From Aminobacter sp. J41 (GTDB lineage Bacteria; Pseudomonadota; Alphaproteobacteria; Rhizobiales; Rhizobiaceae): a stretch of 60,418 nucleotides of DNA. Under the pieces are notes generated by a model, which saw only the letters and a list, made by a program, of their open reading frames with translations, made no database searches and was not told the DNA's origin. The position numbers were made by a program, and so were the translations under genes. The stretch spans positions 1 through 60,418 of the forward strand of contig NZ_JAGL01000003.1 in NCBI RefSeq assembly GCF_000526635.1, in the 5' to 3' direction. Of this stretch, positions 34,821 through 45,300 are shown piece by piece. Within the stretch, counting starts at the first letter, position 1. Every line of letters begins with the position of its first letter.

Positions 34821-37186
34821 ATGGGCGGGGAGGAGCATGCGGAAATTGACGAGCGCCGCCTGTTCTTCGGCGGGACCGATCTCGCGCGAACCGATGGTGC
34901 CCGGAGCCAAATTTTCGGCAGAAGAGGCCGGATAAGCTGGCGCACGCGCCTCGGAAAGGCCCGCGATTGGACGGATATCACAAGAAGCGCGCGCGCGGCG
35001 TTTGAAGCTGAAATTGATCGCGGGACGCCGTTTCTTTGTATTCCGGTCTTTATTGGTGCCGGGGCGCTCACCTATTTCGCCCTGCCGCACGAGCCCACCC
35101 TTCTTCCGCTCACTGCGCTCGTCTTCGGCCTCCTGAGTCTCTGTTGGTGGCTGCGCACACACTTCGCCTGGCGTCTGCTGGCCATGTCAGGGCTGCTCGT
35201 TGCCAGCGGTGCTGTGAGCGCCAAGATTGAAACGCTTACAGCAGGCACGCGCATCCTCGGCTCGGAGGTAACCACAAGGCTGACCGGCCGCGTGGAGTTG
35301 ATCGAGCAACAGGCTTCCGGGCGGGTGAGACTGACGCTTCGGGTCCTCGACACCCGGCGGCCCGTCCTGCGCTATGCGCCGGACATCGTACGTGTCACTG
35401 CGAGGTCGATGCCGCAAAATGCCGGAATAGGAGAGGTCATCGAAGGCGTCGTCAGGCTTATCTCGCCCTCGGGTCCGGTACGGCCGTACAGCTATGACTT
35501 CTCGTTTCAGAGTTACTTTTCGGGCATCGGTGCAATCGGCTTTTTCATGGGCGCACCCGAGATTGTGGAGGGCGAGTGGCCCGAGCCGGCCCTCTGGATG
35601 CGCGGAATGGCGTGGGTCCAAACGCTGCGCCAGAAGATGGCCACGCGGATCACAGAGACGATTGGCGGTCCAGAAGGAGCGATTGCAGCCGCTCTGATCA
35701 CCGGCATCCGGGCAGGCATTCCGGAAGAAATCAACGAGGCTCTGCGCATCACCGGCCTCTACCACGTCATTTCAATCTCGGGCCTGCATATGGCCCTTGT
35801 AGGCGGCACGCTGATGGTCGCACTGCGCAGCGCCTTCGCGCTCGCTCCCAATTTCGCGATGCGGCGGCCGGTGAAGAAATATGCGGCGGTGATCGCTCTG
35901 CTAGCAGCCGCCTTCTACCTGCTGATCTCCGGGGCGGATGTCGCGGCGCAGCGCAGCTTCATCATGCTTGCGGTCATGCTGCTGGCGATCGTGTTCGACC
36001 GCGCGGCGCTCACCATGCGCAATCTCGCCATCTCCGCGATCATCATCTTGCTGATCTCGCCGCATGAGGTGGCAGGGCCTTCCTTCCAGATGTCGTTCGC
36101 AGCAACCGCCGCACTGGTCGCATCTTACGCTGCGTGGACCAGCTACCGCGCAGGGCAGGAGCCGCGACGCCGGCGCACTACGCCATCCTTCCCGGGACGA
36201 ATTGTACGGTACTGCTCTGCGGCTGCCATTGCCCTCGCAGCGACATCGATCATCGCCGGCGGCGCGACGGCGCTTTTCAGCGCCTGGCATTTTCAGCAAG
36301 TCCGCCCCTCGGCCTGTGCGCCAATCTTGCCGCGATGCCGATCGTGTCGGTGGTGGTGATGCCGATGGCGGTAGCAGCGTCGATCCTGATGCCGCTCGGT
36401 CTTGACGCGCTCCCGCTGATTGCGATGGGCGAGGGGATAGCAGCGGTCATTGCAGTCGCGCAGTGGCTCGCGGAGCGTTCGTTCTACGACTCTACCGGTG
36501 CCATTCCCGGCGCTTCTGTCCTCTTGTTGGCCGCTGGCCTCGCAATCCTCACAATGTCGCAGACGTCCCTGCGCTGGCTGGCAGCAGCGCCGATCGCCGC
36601 AGGCCTGACAATACTTGTTCTTGTTGACGCCCGACCGGACGTCCTGATCGCCGAGGACGGCAGGCTCGTTGCGATGCGCCTGTCGGACGGGGCTGTTGCC
36701 GTCAACCAGTCGCGACCGCGCGGCTTTGCGCTTGAAAATTGGCAGCGCGCGATGCGGGCAACCACGGTAGTGCGGCCGCAAGCCGAAGACGACTCGCTCG
36801 AACAGGGCTTCATCTGTTCAGGAAAGACCTGCACCGCCCGTCATGAAAGCGGAAACACGATTGTCTACACTGCAGATGAGGAAGCGGCACGTGATGCCTG
36901 CGGACGGACGGCGCTGCTTGTGCTCGCCGATGCCACAACGCCCAATCCCTGCGCGGGCTCAGGCACGTTGACGCTCACCACGCGCGATCTGGCGATGCAC
37001 GGGGCAGCGGAAGTTCGATTTGATGCGCAAGGTCGGGCGCAAATCCGGCACGCCATCAGCATGCCATACCGGCCGTGGCATGATCATCGCCGCTTCTCGC
37101 GGGCTGCGCGCGGATTGCCTGAACGAACGACGGCCACACAAGGTGCGGCCGGCGCGAACAGTGAAACTAAAGAAACGGTTCAGTAG
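34821..37186 (+). pseudogene. comEC: ComEC/Rec2 family DNA uptake channel, frameshifted
   Basis: Membrane channel of natural transformation. The first frame (34821-36359) holds the N-terminal DUF4131 region and the competence domain (GLYHVISISGLHMALVGG, GADVAAQRSFIM, SPHEVAGPSFQMSFAAT). The homology then shifts frame after ALFSAWHFQ near 36294-36305 and continues in the +1 frame (PPLGLCANLAAMPIVSVVVMP) to a stop at 37186. One lost base (or one sequencing error) around 36299-36305 explains this. The combined length of about 788 residues is normal for the rhizobial family. If the change is real, the protein ends about 20 residues after the break and loses the last helices and C-terminal domain. 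Convergent with lexA, overlapping it by 7 bp. Confidence 0.8.
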
Positions 37187-37893
37187 CGGCGGATGAGGCC
37201 GACCAGCCTGCCCTGGACCTTCACTCGGTCCGGCCCAAAAATGCGGGTCTCATAGGCGGGGTTAGCGGCTTCCAGCGCAATCGAGTCGCCTTTCCGGCGG
37301 AAACGCTTGAGCGTTGCTTCCTCGTCATCGACGAGGGCGACGACGATGTCGCCCGGGGTCGCCGATGAGGTGTTGCGGATGATCACCGTGTCGCCATCGA
37401 AAATGCCTGCCTCGATCATCGAGTCGCCCTTGACCTCGAGCGCATAGTGCTCGCCGCCGCGCAGCATGTCCGGCGGCACGGCGATCGAGTGGGTCTGCTG
37501 CTGAATCGCGCTGATCGGCACGCCCGCTGCGATGCGGCCCATCACCGGAACGGAGATGCCGGATGCGGCGTCGTCATTGCTCGGCACCTGCACGCGCGCA
37601 GGCTCCGGCACCTTGCCAAGGCTGCCCTGGATCACGCTCGGCGAGAATTTTTTCGCTGAGTTGAGACCCGGCGCAATCGAGTCGGGAAGGCGCAGAACCT
37701 CGAGGGCGCGCGCCCGGTTGGGCAGGCGGCGGATGAAGCCGCGTTCCTCAAGGGCGGTGATAAGGCGGTGAATGCCCGACTTGGACGCCAGGTCCAGCGC
37801 CTCCTTCATTTCATCGAATGAAGGAGGAATGCCCGTCTCCTTCAACCGCTCATGGATGAAGAGAAGCAGTTCGTGTTGCTTGCGCGTAAGCAT
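37180..37893 (-). CDS. lexA: SOS regulator LexA
   Basis: Transcriptional repressor and self-cleaving serine protease of the DNA damage response. The 237-residue protein has an N-terminal winged helix ([47 protein letters not shown]), an A-G cleavage site in GRIAAGVP (about 137-144) and the catalytic S/K pair: Ser in GDSMIEAGI (about 170) and Lys in EATLKRF (about 207). Alphaproteobacterial length. ATG 37893 with a SOS box 51 bp upstream. Ends 7 bp inside the comEC 3' end. Confidence 0.96.
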   Translation of the reverse strand: MLTRKQHELLLFIHERLKETGIPPSFDEMKEALDLASKSGIHRLITALEERGFIRRLPNRARALEVLRLPDSIAPGLNSAKKFSPSVIQGSLGKVPEPARVQVPSNDDAASGISVPVMGRIAAGVPISAIQQQTHSIAVPPDMLRGGEHYALEVKGDSMIEAGIFDGDTVIIRNTSSATPGDIVVALVDDEEATLKRFRRKGDSIALEAANPAYETRIFGPDRVKVQGRLVGLIRRY

Positions 37894-37943
37894 CGGGCGC
37901 CCCTTGGGAATCAGAAAAACAAACCCTGAACAAAACACTATAT

Positions 37944-37958
37944 GTTCCATTTGTGTTC
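37944..37958. promoter_or_regulatory. SOS box (GTTC-N7-GTTC), LexA operator
   Basis: gttccatttgtgttc is a perfect alphaproteobacterial LexA direct repeat (GTTC, seven bases, GTTC; GAAC-N7-GAAC on the minus strand). It lies 51 bp before the lexA start and 88 bp before the SMP-30 gene on the plus strand, so autoregulation of lexA is expected and SMP-30 control possible. Confidence 0.88.
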
Positions 37959-38046
37959 CGCAATCGTTAATAGGGGCGCGCCCTGCTGCACGAGACGACG
38001 GGTTGTGGCACAAGGTGCTTCGATTGAAGTTCCAGGGGAGGGGCTG

Positions 38047-38907
38047 GTGGAACCAAGAGTCTTTGATGATCGGCTTTGTGCGCTTGGCGAGGGGCCGCTG
38101 TGGCATCCGGACAGGGAGCAGCTTTTCTGGGTCGACATCGTCGGCCAGAAGCTGCGGTCGCGGAAGGAGGAGAAGGTCTTCGAGTGGACTTTCGATGTAC
38201 CGGTCTCGGCCCTCGGCTGGATCGACCACGACAACCTGCTTGTAGCGGGGGCTGGCGGCCTGATGCGCTTTAATATCGAAAGCGGCTCGCGGGAGACGAT
38301 CTGCCGGATCGAGCCGGATCGGCCAAGCCTGCGTACCAATGACGGTCGGGCAGACCCGAAAGGGGGCTTTTGGATCGGTACGACGGGACGCAGGGCGGAA
38401 CCGGGCTTAGGCACCATCTACCGCTACTATCGGGGCGAACTGCGAGCCCTCTTCACAGGTATCGATATTCCCAACGCCACCTGCTTTTCGCCGGATGGCG
38501 AGTTCGCCTGTTTTGCTGATAGCCGGGAGCGCATCATCTGGCGCCAGGCGCTGGACCGGGACGGCTGGCCGACGGGCGACCGGACGATTTTCCTCGACCT
38601 GCGGCAGGTCGCGACAAGTCCAGATGGAGCCATTTTCGATGCCGATGGCTTCCTCTGGGTGGCGTGTTGGGCGAAATCCTGCGTCGCGCGCTATACGCCG
38701 AACGGACGCGAGGATCTCAGGATCGAACTTCCGGTGAGCCAGATCACCTGTCCGGCCTTTGGTGGCCGGAACTGGTCCACCCTTTTCGTAACCACTGCGC
38801 AGGAAGGTTTATCTGCAGAAGCGCTTGCCGCCCAGCCGCTCGCCGGTGCCGTCTTTGCGGTCGAAACCGGCTTCCGGGCGCTGCCTGATCCAAGGGTGGT
38901 CCTCTAG
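38047..38907 (+). CDS. SMP-30/gluconolactonase family protein
   Basis: A 286-residue six-bladed beta-propeller of the SMP-30/Gnl/LRE family, expected to be a sugar lactonase. It opens [27 protein letters not shown], where E of GEGP is a metal ligand, and contains the [18 protein letters not shown] metal-binding segment, [10 protein letters not shown] and [22 protein letters not shown] 38047 was chosen because ggggaggg precedes it and homology starts there; a longer frame from 37942 would begin inside the SOS box. No sugar catabolism genes adjoin it. Confidence 0.88.
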   Translation: MEPRVFDDRLCALGEGPLWHPDREQLFWVDIVGQKLRSRKEEKVFEWTFDVPVSALGWIDHDNLLVAGAGGLMRFNIESGSRETICRIEPDRPSLRTNDGRADPKGGFWIGTTGRRAEPGLGTIYRYYRGELRALFTGIDIPNATCFSPDGEFACFADSRERIIWRQALDRDGWPTGDRTIFLDLRQVATSPDGAIFDADGFLWVACWAKSCVARYTPNGREDLRIELPVSQITCPAFGGRNWSTLFVTTAQEGLSAEALAAQPLAGAVFAVETGFRALPDPRVVL

Positions 38908-39085
38908 CGGAAACAGCGGACAGGAGCCTTTGTCATTGATGATGCCATGAAACCGCTCAAAATGCGGTGGTATGGGGCATTCATTGGTGGCCGAGTCTTG
39001 ACCCGGTCGGAACGCGGATGCGACACATCAGATCGATGGGCGTCCGCTGCAGATTGGCCTCCATCTGATCAGGCGACGGAAAGCG

Positions 39086-40276
39086 ATGAAAAAGACACTC
39101 GAACCGCAGGAACCGCGTTGGCTCGGCTCCGCCACTCCGACGCGGATCGCGCTGGTACCGCCCCTTTCGGCGGCGCGGTGGTTGCTGGTGCTGGTGTTTG
39201 CAGCCGGCATCTACTTCTTTCATGGCTTTCTCGTCCCAGTCCTGGCCGCGTTGGTGATCGGTTTCGCCAGCTGGCCAGTCTACAGCGACCTGCTGCGCCG
39301 TTGCGGCAACAACCGCCCGATAGCGGCGTCGATCGCCATTGCGCTGATCCTTACCTTCCTCGTCGTGCCGGTGGTGCTCGCCATCAGCTACACGATCAAG
39401 GAAGTCGGCGTCTGGTTCACCTGGGCCGTCGAGGCCAACCGCACCGGCTCGCCGCCGCCTGAATGGATGATCACCCTGCCGGGCGGCATCGGGCCGTGGC
39501 TCGACGAGCAGTGGCAGCGCTACATCGGCCATCCGGGCGCGCTGGGCGAACTGGTGCAGATCGTCAGCGGCGCGAATATCGGCTCGATCTACCGCGCCGT
39601 GCTTGCTGCCGGCACCGGTCTCTTCGACCTCCTGCTAACGCTGCTCTTCATGCTGATCGCGCTGTTCTTCGTCTACAAGGACGGGGAGATCTTCGTGAAG
39701 CAGGTGGACACGCTGGGTGAACGGATCCTGCCGATGCGCTGGGAGCGCATTTCGCGCGTGGTCCCGGCGACGATCAGCTCGACCGTTATGGGTATGACGC
39801 TGATCGCGATCGGCGAAGGCATCGTTCTTGGCACGGCCTACTGGATCGCGGGCGTTCCGTCGCCGGTTACCCTTGGCGTCATCACCGGCGTCATGGCCCT
39901 CATCCCCGGCGGTGCACCGCTCAGCTTCACGCTGGTCTCTCTCTATCTGGTCGCGTCGGGTTCGCCCTTTGCCGGCCTTGGTCTGTTCGCGTGGGGTTCG
40001 ATCGAACTCTTCATCGTCGACAAGACGCTGCGCCCGAAACTTGTGGGCGGGCCGATCAAGCTGCCGTTCCTGCCAACCTTCTTTGGCCTGATCGGCGGCG
40101 TGAAGACCATGGGCTTCCTTGGCCTTTTCATCGGGCCGGTGCTGATGGCGTTGCTGGTAGCTATCTGGCGCGAGTGGCTGCATGAAATGCAGGCTTCTCC
40201 CGCCCCCGTCACGGTGGAAGCGCCGGAGGAAGAGTCCGTCAAGACTACCCTTGCGGCAGGTTCTGGCGGGGCATGA
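39086..40276 (+). CDS. AI-2E/PerM family membrane protein
   Basis: A 396-residue membrane protein of the AI-2E transporter/PerM family. About eight hydrophobic segments are visible: pairs near 30-65 and 80-105, a cytoplasmic or periplasmic middle part, then 180-205, 235-320 and 335-365. The PGGAPLSFTLVSLYL and LVGGPIKLPFLPTFFGLIGGVKTMGFLGLFIGPVLMALLVAIWREWL segments are the family hallmark. Substrate unknown; some relatives are Na+/H+ antiporters, which would fit the Mrp operon 130 bp downstream, but this is inference. Confidence 0.88.
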   Translation: MKKTLEPQEPRWLGSATPTRIALVPPLSAARWLLVLVFAAGIYFFHGFLVPVLAALVIGFASWPVYSDLLRRCGNNRPIAASIAIALILTFLVVPVVLAISYTIKEVGVWFTWAVEANRTGSPPPEWMITLPGGIGPWLDEQWQRYIGHPGALGELVQIVSGANIGSIYRAVLAAGTGLFDLLLTLLFMLIALFFVYKDGEIFVKQVDTLGERILPMRWERISRVVPATISSTVMGMTLIAIGEGIVLGTAYWIAGVPSPVTLGVITGVMALIPGGAPLSFTLVSLYLVASGSPFAGLGLFAWGSIELFIVDKTLRPKLVGGPIKLPFLPTFFGLIGGVKTMGFLGLFIGPVLMALLVAIWREWLHEMQASPAPVTVEAPEEESVKTTLAAGSGGA

Positions 40277-40406
40277 TCTTTGACGGCCTTGCGCCAAGCC
40301 GACGCAGTATCCCAATTTTTGAGCATAAGGGGTTGACTGGGCGGCTGAATCTGCGGCTTTTCAGAATATCCGGACCCCCAACTCCCCTTTTACCGAATCA
40401 CGCGGA

Positions 40407-43322
40407 ATGACTGACGCGAACCTGCTACTATTTTTGGTGTTGCTGCCGTTCGCAGGCAGCGTAGCGGCTTCGTTGCTTCCCCGGAACGCGCGCAACGCCG
40501 AGGCTTGGCTGTCGGGTCTGGTCGCGCTAGCAGCCTTTACGATCACGGCCTTCCTGTACCCTGCAGTCAGGGAAGGCGGCGTCATCCGCCGCGAGGCGCA
40601 GTGGCTGCCGGAGCTGGGCGTCAACTTCACACTGCGCATGGACGGTTTCGGCTGGATGTTCTCGGTGCTGATCACCGGCATTGGGCTGCTCGTCGTCATT
40701 TACGCGCGCTACTACATGTCGCCGAAGGACCCCGTGCCGCGGTTCTTCTCGTTCTTGCTCGCTTTCATGGGTTCCATGCAGGGCCTGGTTATTGCCGGCA
40801 ACCTGATCGTGCTGGCGATCTTCTGGGAACTGACCAGCATCGTCTCCTTCCTGCTCATCAGCTACTGGCACCACAACCAGGCCGCGCGTGACGGCGCGCG
40901 CATGGCGCTGACGATCACGGGCATTGGTGGACTCGCGCTGCTCGTCGGCCTGATGCTCATCGGCCATATCGTCGGCAGCTACGATCTCGACGTTGTGCTC
41001 GCCTCGGGCGACAAGATCCGCGGGCACGAACTCTATTCGACGGCCCTTGTGCTGATCCTGCTCGGGGCACTGACGAAAAGCGCGCAATTCCCTTTTCACT
41101 TCTGGTTGCCCAACGCGATGGCGGCGCCGACGCCCGTGTCTGCCTACCTGCACTCGGCAACGATGGTGAAGGCTGGCGTCTTCTTGTTGGCCCGACTATG
41201 GCCGGTTCTGTCGGGCACCGATGAGTGGTTTTTCCTTGTCGGTCTGACCGGCATGGCGACGCTGATGCTGGGCGCGTTCTATGCGATCTTCCAGCAAGAC
41301 CTGAAGGGTCTGCTGGCCTATTCCACCATCAGCCATCTGGGCCTCATCACGACGCTGCTGAGCCTCGGCAGCCCGCTCGCCGCGGTCGCGGCCATCTTCC
41401 ACATGATCAACCACGCCACGTTCAAGGCGTCGTTGTTCATGGCCGCCGGCATCATCGACCACGAGGCGGGTACACGCGACATGCGCCGGCTGTCCGGCCT
41501 GTTTTCATTCCTGCCGATAACGGCAACGCTGGCGATGGTGGCAAGTGCCGCGATGGCGGGCGTGCCGCTTCTGAACGGCTTCCTGTCGAAGGAAATGTTC
41601 TTCGCCGAGACGCTGGAGAAGCATCACGGGTCGATCCTCGACGGACTTGCACCCTATGCCGCAACGATCGCAAGCACCTTCGCGGTGACCTATTCGGTGC
41701 GGTTCATCCATACCGTTTTCTTTGGGCCAAAGCCCGTCGACCTGCCACATGAGCCGCACGAGCCGCCGCACTGGATGCGTCTGCCGATCGAGCTCCTGGT
41801 GCTCATCTGCCTGATTGTCGGCATTGTGCCGAGCATCACCATCGGGCCGTACCTGCACACCGCCGTCGTGGCAGTGCTTGGCAGTGAGACGCCCGACTAC
41901 AGCCTTGCCGTGTGGCATGGCCTCAATACACCGCTGATCATGAGCGTCATCGCGCTGGTAGGTGGTACGGCGCTCTATCTTGCATTGCGCCGATACCTAG
42001 CGACATGCGAGGACGGCACGCCTTTTCTGCGCAACCTCAAGGGCCAGCGCATCTTCGAGCGCATTCTTGTTACGATCTCCTGGCGCTGGGCGCGCTGGAT
42101 CGAGGCCAATCTGGGCACGCGCCGTCTGCAGCCGCAACTGCGGCTTGTCGTCTTTGCCGCCTTCGTGGCGGGGCTGGTTCCGCTATTCCGGGGCGGGTTC
42201 CGTCTGCCGAACGTCAGCTTCGACGGCCTCGACCCGACCTTTGCCGCCTTCTGGGCGGTGGGCATCGTCTGCGCGCTGGGCGCAGCTTATCAGGCCAAGT
42301 ACCACCGCCTGGCCGCGCTCATCTTGATGGGCGGTGCTGGCATCGTCACCTGCATCACCTTCATCTGGTTCTCCGCGCCGGACCTTGCCGTCACGCAGCT
42401 CGTGGTCGAGGTGGTGACGACGGTTCTCATCCTGCTTGGTCTGCGTTGGCTGCCGAAGCGTCTCGAAGAAGTGGATAACTCCGTTCGCCCGATGGACCGC
42501 ATGCGCCGTCACCGCGACTTCGGCCTTGCCGTCATCTGCGGTGTCGGCATGGCGATACTCGCCTACGCGATGATGAAGCGGCCGGAGACGGATACGATCG
42601 CCAATTTCTTCCTGGAGAACGCTTACTCCGAGGGCGGCGGCAAGAACGTCGTCAACGTGATCCTGGTCGACTTCCGTGGCTTCGATACCTTTGGCGAAAT
42701 CACCGTGCTCGGCATCGTTGCGCTCACCGTTTTCGCCCTGCTTCGCCGCTACCGACCGGCGGCGGACAGCGTTGGCGTTCCGGAGCAGCAGCGCATCCAG
42801 AACATGTACGACGACGCGCGCCCGGACCGGGAGATCGGGTCGACTGTCCGCGACTACCTGATGGTGCCCTCCGTGCTGATGCAGTGGATGTTCCCGGTGA
42901 TCATCCTGCTCGCTGCCTTCCTGTTCCTGCGCGGACACGACCTGCCGGGCGGCGGCTTTGCGGCCGGCGTGACGATGGCAATCGGCTTCCTGCTGCAATA
43001 TCTCGGCGGCGGTACACGCTGGGTCGAGGATCGCCTGCGTATCCTGCCCGTGCGCTGGATCGCCTTTGGCCTGATGGCGGCCGCCGTCACGGGCCTGGGT
43101 GCCTGGCTGTTCGGCATGCCGTTCCTGACCACCTACTTCCAGTACACCGAGATTCCGCTGATCGGTAAGGTGCCGACGGCGAGCGCGCTGCTATTCGACC
43201 TCGGCGTGTTCTCGCTGGTTGTGGGCGCCACCGTGCTCATCCTTATCGCGCTGGCCCATCAGTCTGTCCGCAGCTATCGCGTGCGTGCCTCCGAAGCCGC
43301 GAAGGCGGAGGAGGACGCCTGA
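40407..43322 (+). CDS. mrpA: Mrp Na+/H+ antiporter subunit A with fused subunit B domain (MrpAB/PhaAB)
   Basis: Largest subunit of the multi-subunit Na+(K+)/H+ antiporter. The 971-residue protein has about 14 helices related to NADH dehydrogenase subunit 5 (residues about 1-500, with the KSAQFPFHFWLPNAMAAPTPVSAYLHSATMVKAG core containing functional lysines and histidines). A C-terminal MrpB-like domain follows (about 820-965, FPVIILLAAFLFLRGHDLPGGGFAAG). The A+B fusion is typical of the Sinorhizobium pha2-type group. First gene of a six-gene operon; the stop overlaps mrpC by one base (TGATG). Confidence 0.95.
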   Translation: MTDANLLLFLVLLPFAGSVAASLLPRNARNAEAWLSGLVALAAFTITAFLYPAVREGGVIRREAQWLPELGVNFTLRMDGFGWMFSVLITGIGLLVVIYARYYMSPKDPVPRFFSFLLAFMGSMQGLVIAGNLIVLAIFWELTSIVSFLLISYWHHNQAARDGARMALTITGIGGLALLVGLMLIGHIVGSYDLDVVLASGDKIRGHELYSTALVLILLGALTKSAQFPFHFWLPNAMAAPTPVSAYLHSATMVKAGVFLLARLWPVLSGTDEWFFLVGLTGMATLMLGAFYAIFQQDLKGLLAYSTISHLGLITTLLSLGSPLAAVAAIFHMINHATFKASLFMAAGIIDHEAGTRDMRRLSGLFSFLPITATLAMVASAAMAGVPLLNGFLSKEMFFAETLEKHHGSILDGLAPYAATIASTFAVTYSVRFIHTVFFGPKPVDLPHEPHEPPHWMRLPIELLVLICLIVGIVPSITIGPYLHTAVVAVLGSETPDYSLAVWHGLNTPLIMSVIALVGGTALYLALRRYLATCEDGTPFLRNLKGQRIFERILVTISWRWARWIEANLGTRRLQPQLRLVVFAAFVAGLVPLFRGGFRLPNVSFDGLDPTFAAFWAVGIVCALGAAYQAKYHRLAALILMGGAGIVTCITFIWFSAPDLAVTQLVVEVVTTVLILLGLRWLPKRLEEVDNSVRPMDRMRRHRDFGLAVICGVGMAILAYAMMKRPETDTIANFFLENAYSEGGGKNVVNVILVDFRGFDTFGEITVLGIVALTVFALLRRYRPAADSVGVPEQQRIQNMYDDARPDREIGSTVRDYLMVPSVLMQWMFPVIILLAAFLFLRGHDLPGGGFAAGVTMAIGFLLQYLGGGTRWVEDRLRILPVRWIAFGLMAAAVTGLGAWLFGMPFLTTYFQYTEIPLIGKVPTASALLFDLGVFSLVVGATVLILIALAHQSVRSYRVRASEAAKAEEDA

Positions 43323-43663
43323 TGGAACTCGTCCTATCGCTAGGCATCGGCGTACTCGTAGCCTCCGGCGTGTGGCTGCTCCTGCGTCCTCGCACCTATC
43401 AGGTGATCATCGGCCTTTCGCTGCTGGGCTACGCCGTCAATCTCTTCATTTTCTCGATGGGACGGCTGAAGTCCAACGCGGCACCCGTTGTGCCGGGCGC
43501 TGAAGTTGACCCCTCGACGTTTGCTGATCCGATCCCCCAAGCGCTGGTGCTGACGGCGATCGTTATCGGCTTTGCAACAACGGCCCTGTTCCTCGTCGTG
43601 CTCCTTGCCGCCCGCGGCTTCACGGGTACCGACCATGTCGACGGCAGGGAGCCCGAAAGATGA
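43322..43663 (+). CDS. mrpC: Mrp antiporter subunit C
   Basis: A 113-residue membrane protein related to NuoK: three hydrophobic segments and the LLRPRTYQVIIGLSLLGYAVNLFIFSMG motif, with DPIPQALVLTAIVIGFATTA. ATG overlaps the mrpA stop; its own stop overlaps mrpD by 4 bp. Confidence 0.95.
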   Translation: MELVLSLGIGVLVASGVWLLLRPRTYQVIIGLSLLGYAVNLFIFSMGRLKSNAAPVVPGAEVDPSTFADPIPQALVLTAIVIGFATTALFLVVLLAARGFTGTDHVDGREPER

Positions 43664-45300
43664 TCCCTGCACCCGAACACCTCGTCATCCTGCCGATCGT
43701 GCTGCCGCTGGTGGCTGGCGCCCTGCTGCTGTTCTTCAACGACCAGGAGCGCGTGCTGAAGGCGACGATCACCATCGGCACGGCCGTGGCGCTGCTCATT
43801 GTCGCGATCCTGCTGCTGCGCATCGCACATGCAGATGGCAGGCCGGGTGGCGGGCGCGTCGTCGTCTACCTGCTCGGCAACTGGCCGCCGCCATTCGCAA
43901 TCGTGCTGGTCCTCGACCGCCTCGCGGCGATGATGCTGGCGCTGACAGCCGTCCTCGCCATCCCGGCGCTCGTCTTTTCGATCGTGCGCTGGCAGAAGGC
44001 CGGTCCGAATTATCACACGCTGTTCCTGTTCCTGCTGATGGGCCTCAACGGTTCGTTCCTGACGGGCGACCTGTTCAACCTATTCGTCTTCTTCGAGGTG
44101 ATGCTCGCGGCGTCCTACGGGCTTGTGCTGCACAGCTCAGGCTCACTGCGAGTGAGGGCTGGTCTGCACTACATCGCGATCAATCTGGCGGCGTCGCTGC
44201 TGTTCCTGATCGGCGTTGCCATGATCTACGGCGTTACCGGTACGCTGAACATGGCAGACCTCGCGCTCCGGATCCCCAAGGTCGCGCCCGAAAGCATGAT
44301 GATGCTTGAGGCGGGTGCGGGCATCCTTGGCATCGCCTTCCTGATCAAGGCGGGCATGTGGCCGCTGTCCTTCTGGCTACCGACTACCTATACCGCCGCG
44401 CCGGCGCCGGTCGCCGCGATCATGGCGATCATGAGCAAAGTCGGCGTATACGTCATCCTGCGACTGTCACTGTTGTTCTTCACCAAGGAAACGGTCTCGT
44501 TCGGTTTCGGCACCAACGTGCTGTTGCTCGGCGGAATCCTGACCATCACCTTTGGTGCTATCGGCGTGCTGGCTTCGCAGTCGCTCGGCCGGCTTGCCGG
44601 CTTCTCCGTGCTGGTTTCCTCCGGAACGCTGCTTGCCTCGCTGGGACTCTTCGAGGTTGGCGTGACTGCCGGCGCTCTGCTGTACCTTGTTAGTTCCACC
44701 ATCGCGATCAGCGCCTTCTTCCTGCTGATCGAACTCGTCGAGCGCGGGCAGGACCAGTTCGCTAACGTTCTTGCCGTGACGGTGGAAGCCTTCGGCGAGG
44801 GCGAGGAAGACGAGGATGTCGAGGAAGAGGTTGGCGTGACCATACCGGGCACGCTCGCGATCCTTGGCATCAGCTTTGGCGCCTGCGCCCTCCTGCTGGC
44901 AGGCCTGCCGCCGCTGCCCGGCTTCGTCGCCAAGTTCATCATCATCGACGCGAGCTTCAACCATGGCGCGCTTGGTGACACAGCGACAATCCCCTCAGCC
45001 GCGTGGTGGCTCGCGACGTTCCTGGTTCTGTCGGGTCTCGCGTCGCTGATCTCGATGAGCCGCGCCGGTATCCGCACTTTCTGGGCGCCGGTCGATGTGG
45101 TCATCCCGCGCGTCCAGCTGATGGAAATCATCCCGATCGGCGTCCTGCTTGCGCTGACGCTGGCCCTGACTGTCCAGGCTGGCCCGATCATGCGCTTCAT
45201 GCAGGCGACGGCTGACAATCTGCATGACCCGCGCATCTACATCGAGAGCGTGGTCGATGCGCCGCGTTCGGTGCCGCGTGGCCGGGAGGCGACGCGATGA
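43660..45300 (+). CDS. mrpD: Mrp antiporter subunit D
   Basis: A 546-residue membrane protein homologous to NuoM/NuoN, the second proton-channel subunit. It has KAGMWPLSFWLPTTYTAAPAPVAAIMAIMSKVGVYVI (about 229-265) with the conserved lysine, plus about 14 helices. A strongly acidic insert, GEGEEDEDVEEEVG, lies at about residue 380 between helices. The ATG overlaps the mrpC stop. Confidence 0.95.
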   Translation: MIPAPEHLVILPIVLPLVAGALLLFFNDQERVLKATITIGTAVALLIVAILLLRIAHADGRPGGGRVVVYLLGNWPPPFAIVLVLDRLAAMMLALTAVLAIPALVFSIVRWQKAGPNYHTLFLFLLMGLNGSFLTGDLFNLFVFFEVMLAASYGLVLHSSGSLRVRAGLHYIAINLAASLLFLIGVAMIYGVTGTLNMADLALRIPKVAPESMMMLEAGAGILGIAFLIKAGMWPLSFWLPTTYTAAPAPVAAIMAIMSKVGVYVILRLSLLFFTKETVSFGFGTNVLLLGGILTITFGAIGVLASQSLGRLAGFSVLVSSGTLLASLGLFEVGVTAGALLYLVSSTIAISAFFLLIELVERGQDQFANVLAVTVEAFGEGEEDEDVEEEVGVTIPGTLAILGISFGACALLLAGLPPLPGFVAKFIIIDASFNHGALGDTATIPSAAWWLATFLVLSGLASLISMSRAGIRTFWAPVDVVIPRVQLMEIIPIGVLLALTLALTVQAGPIMRFMQATADNLHDPRIYIESVVDAPRSVPRGREATR

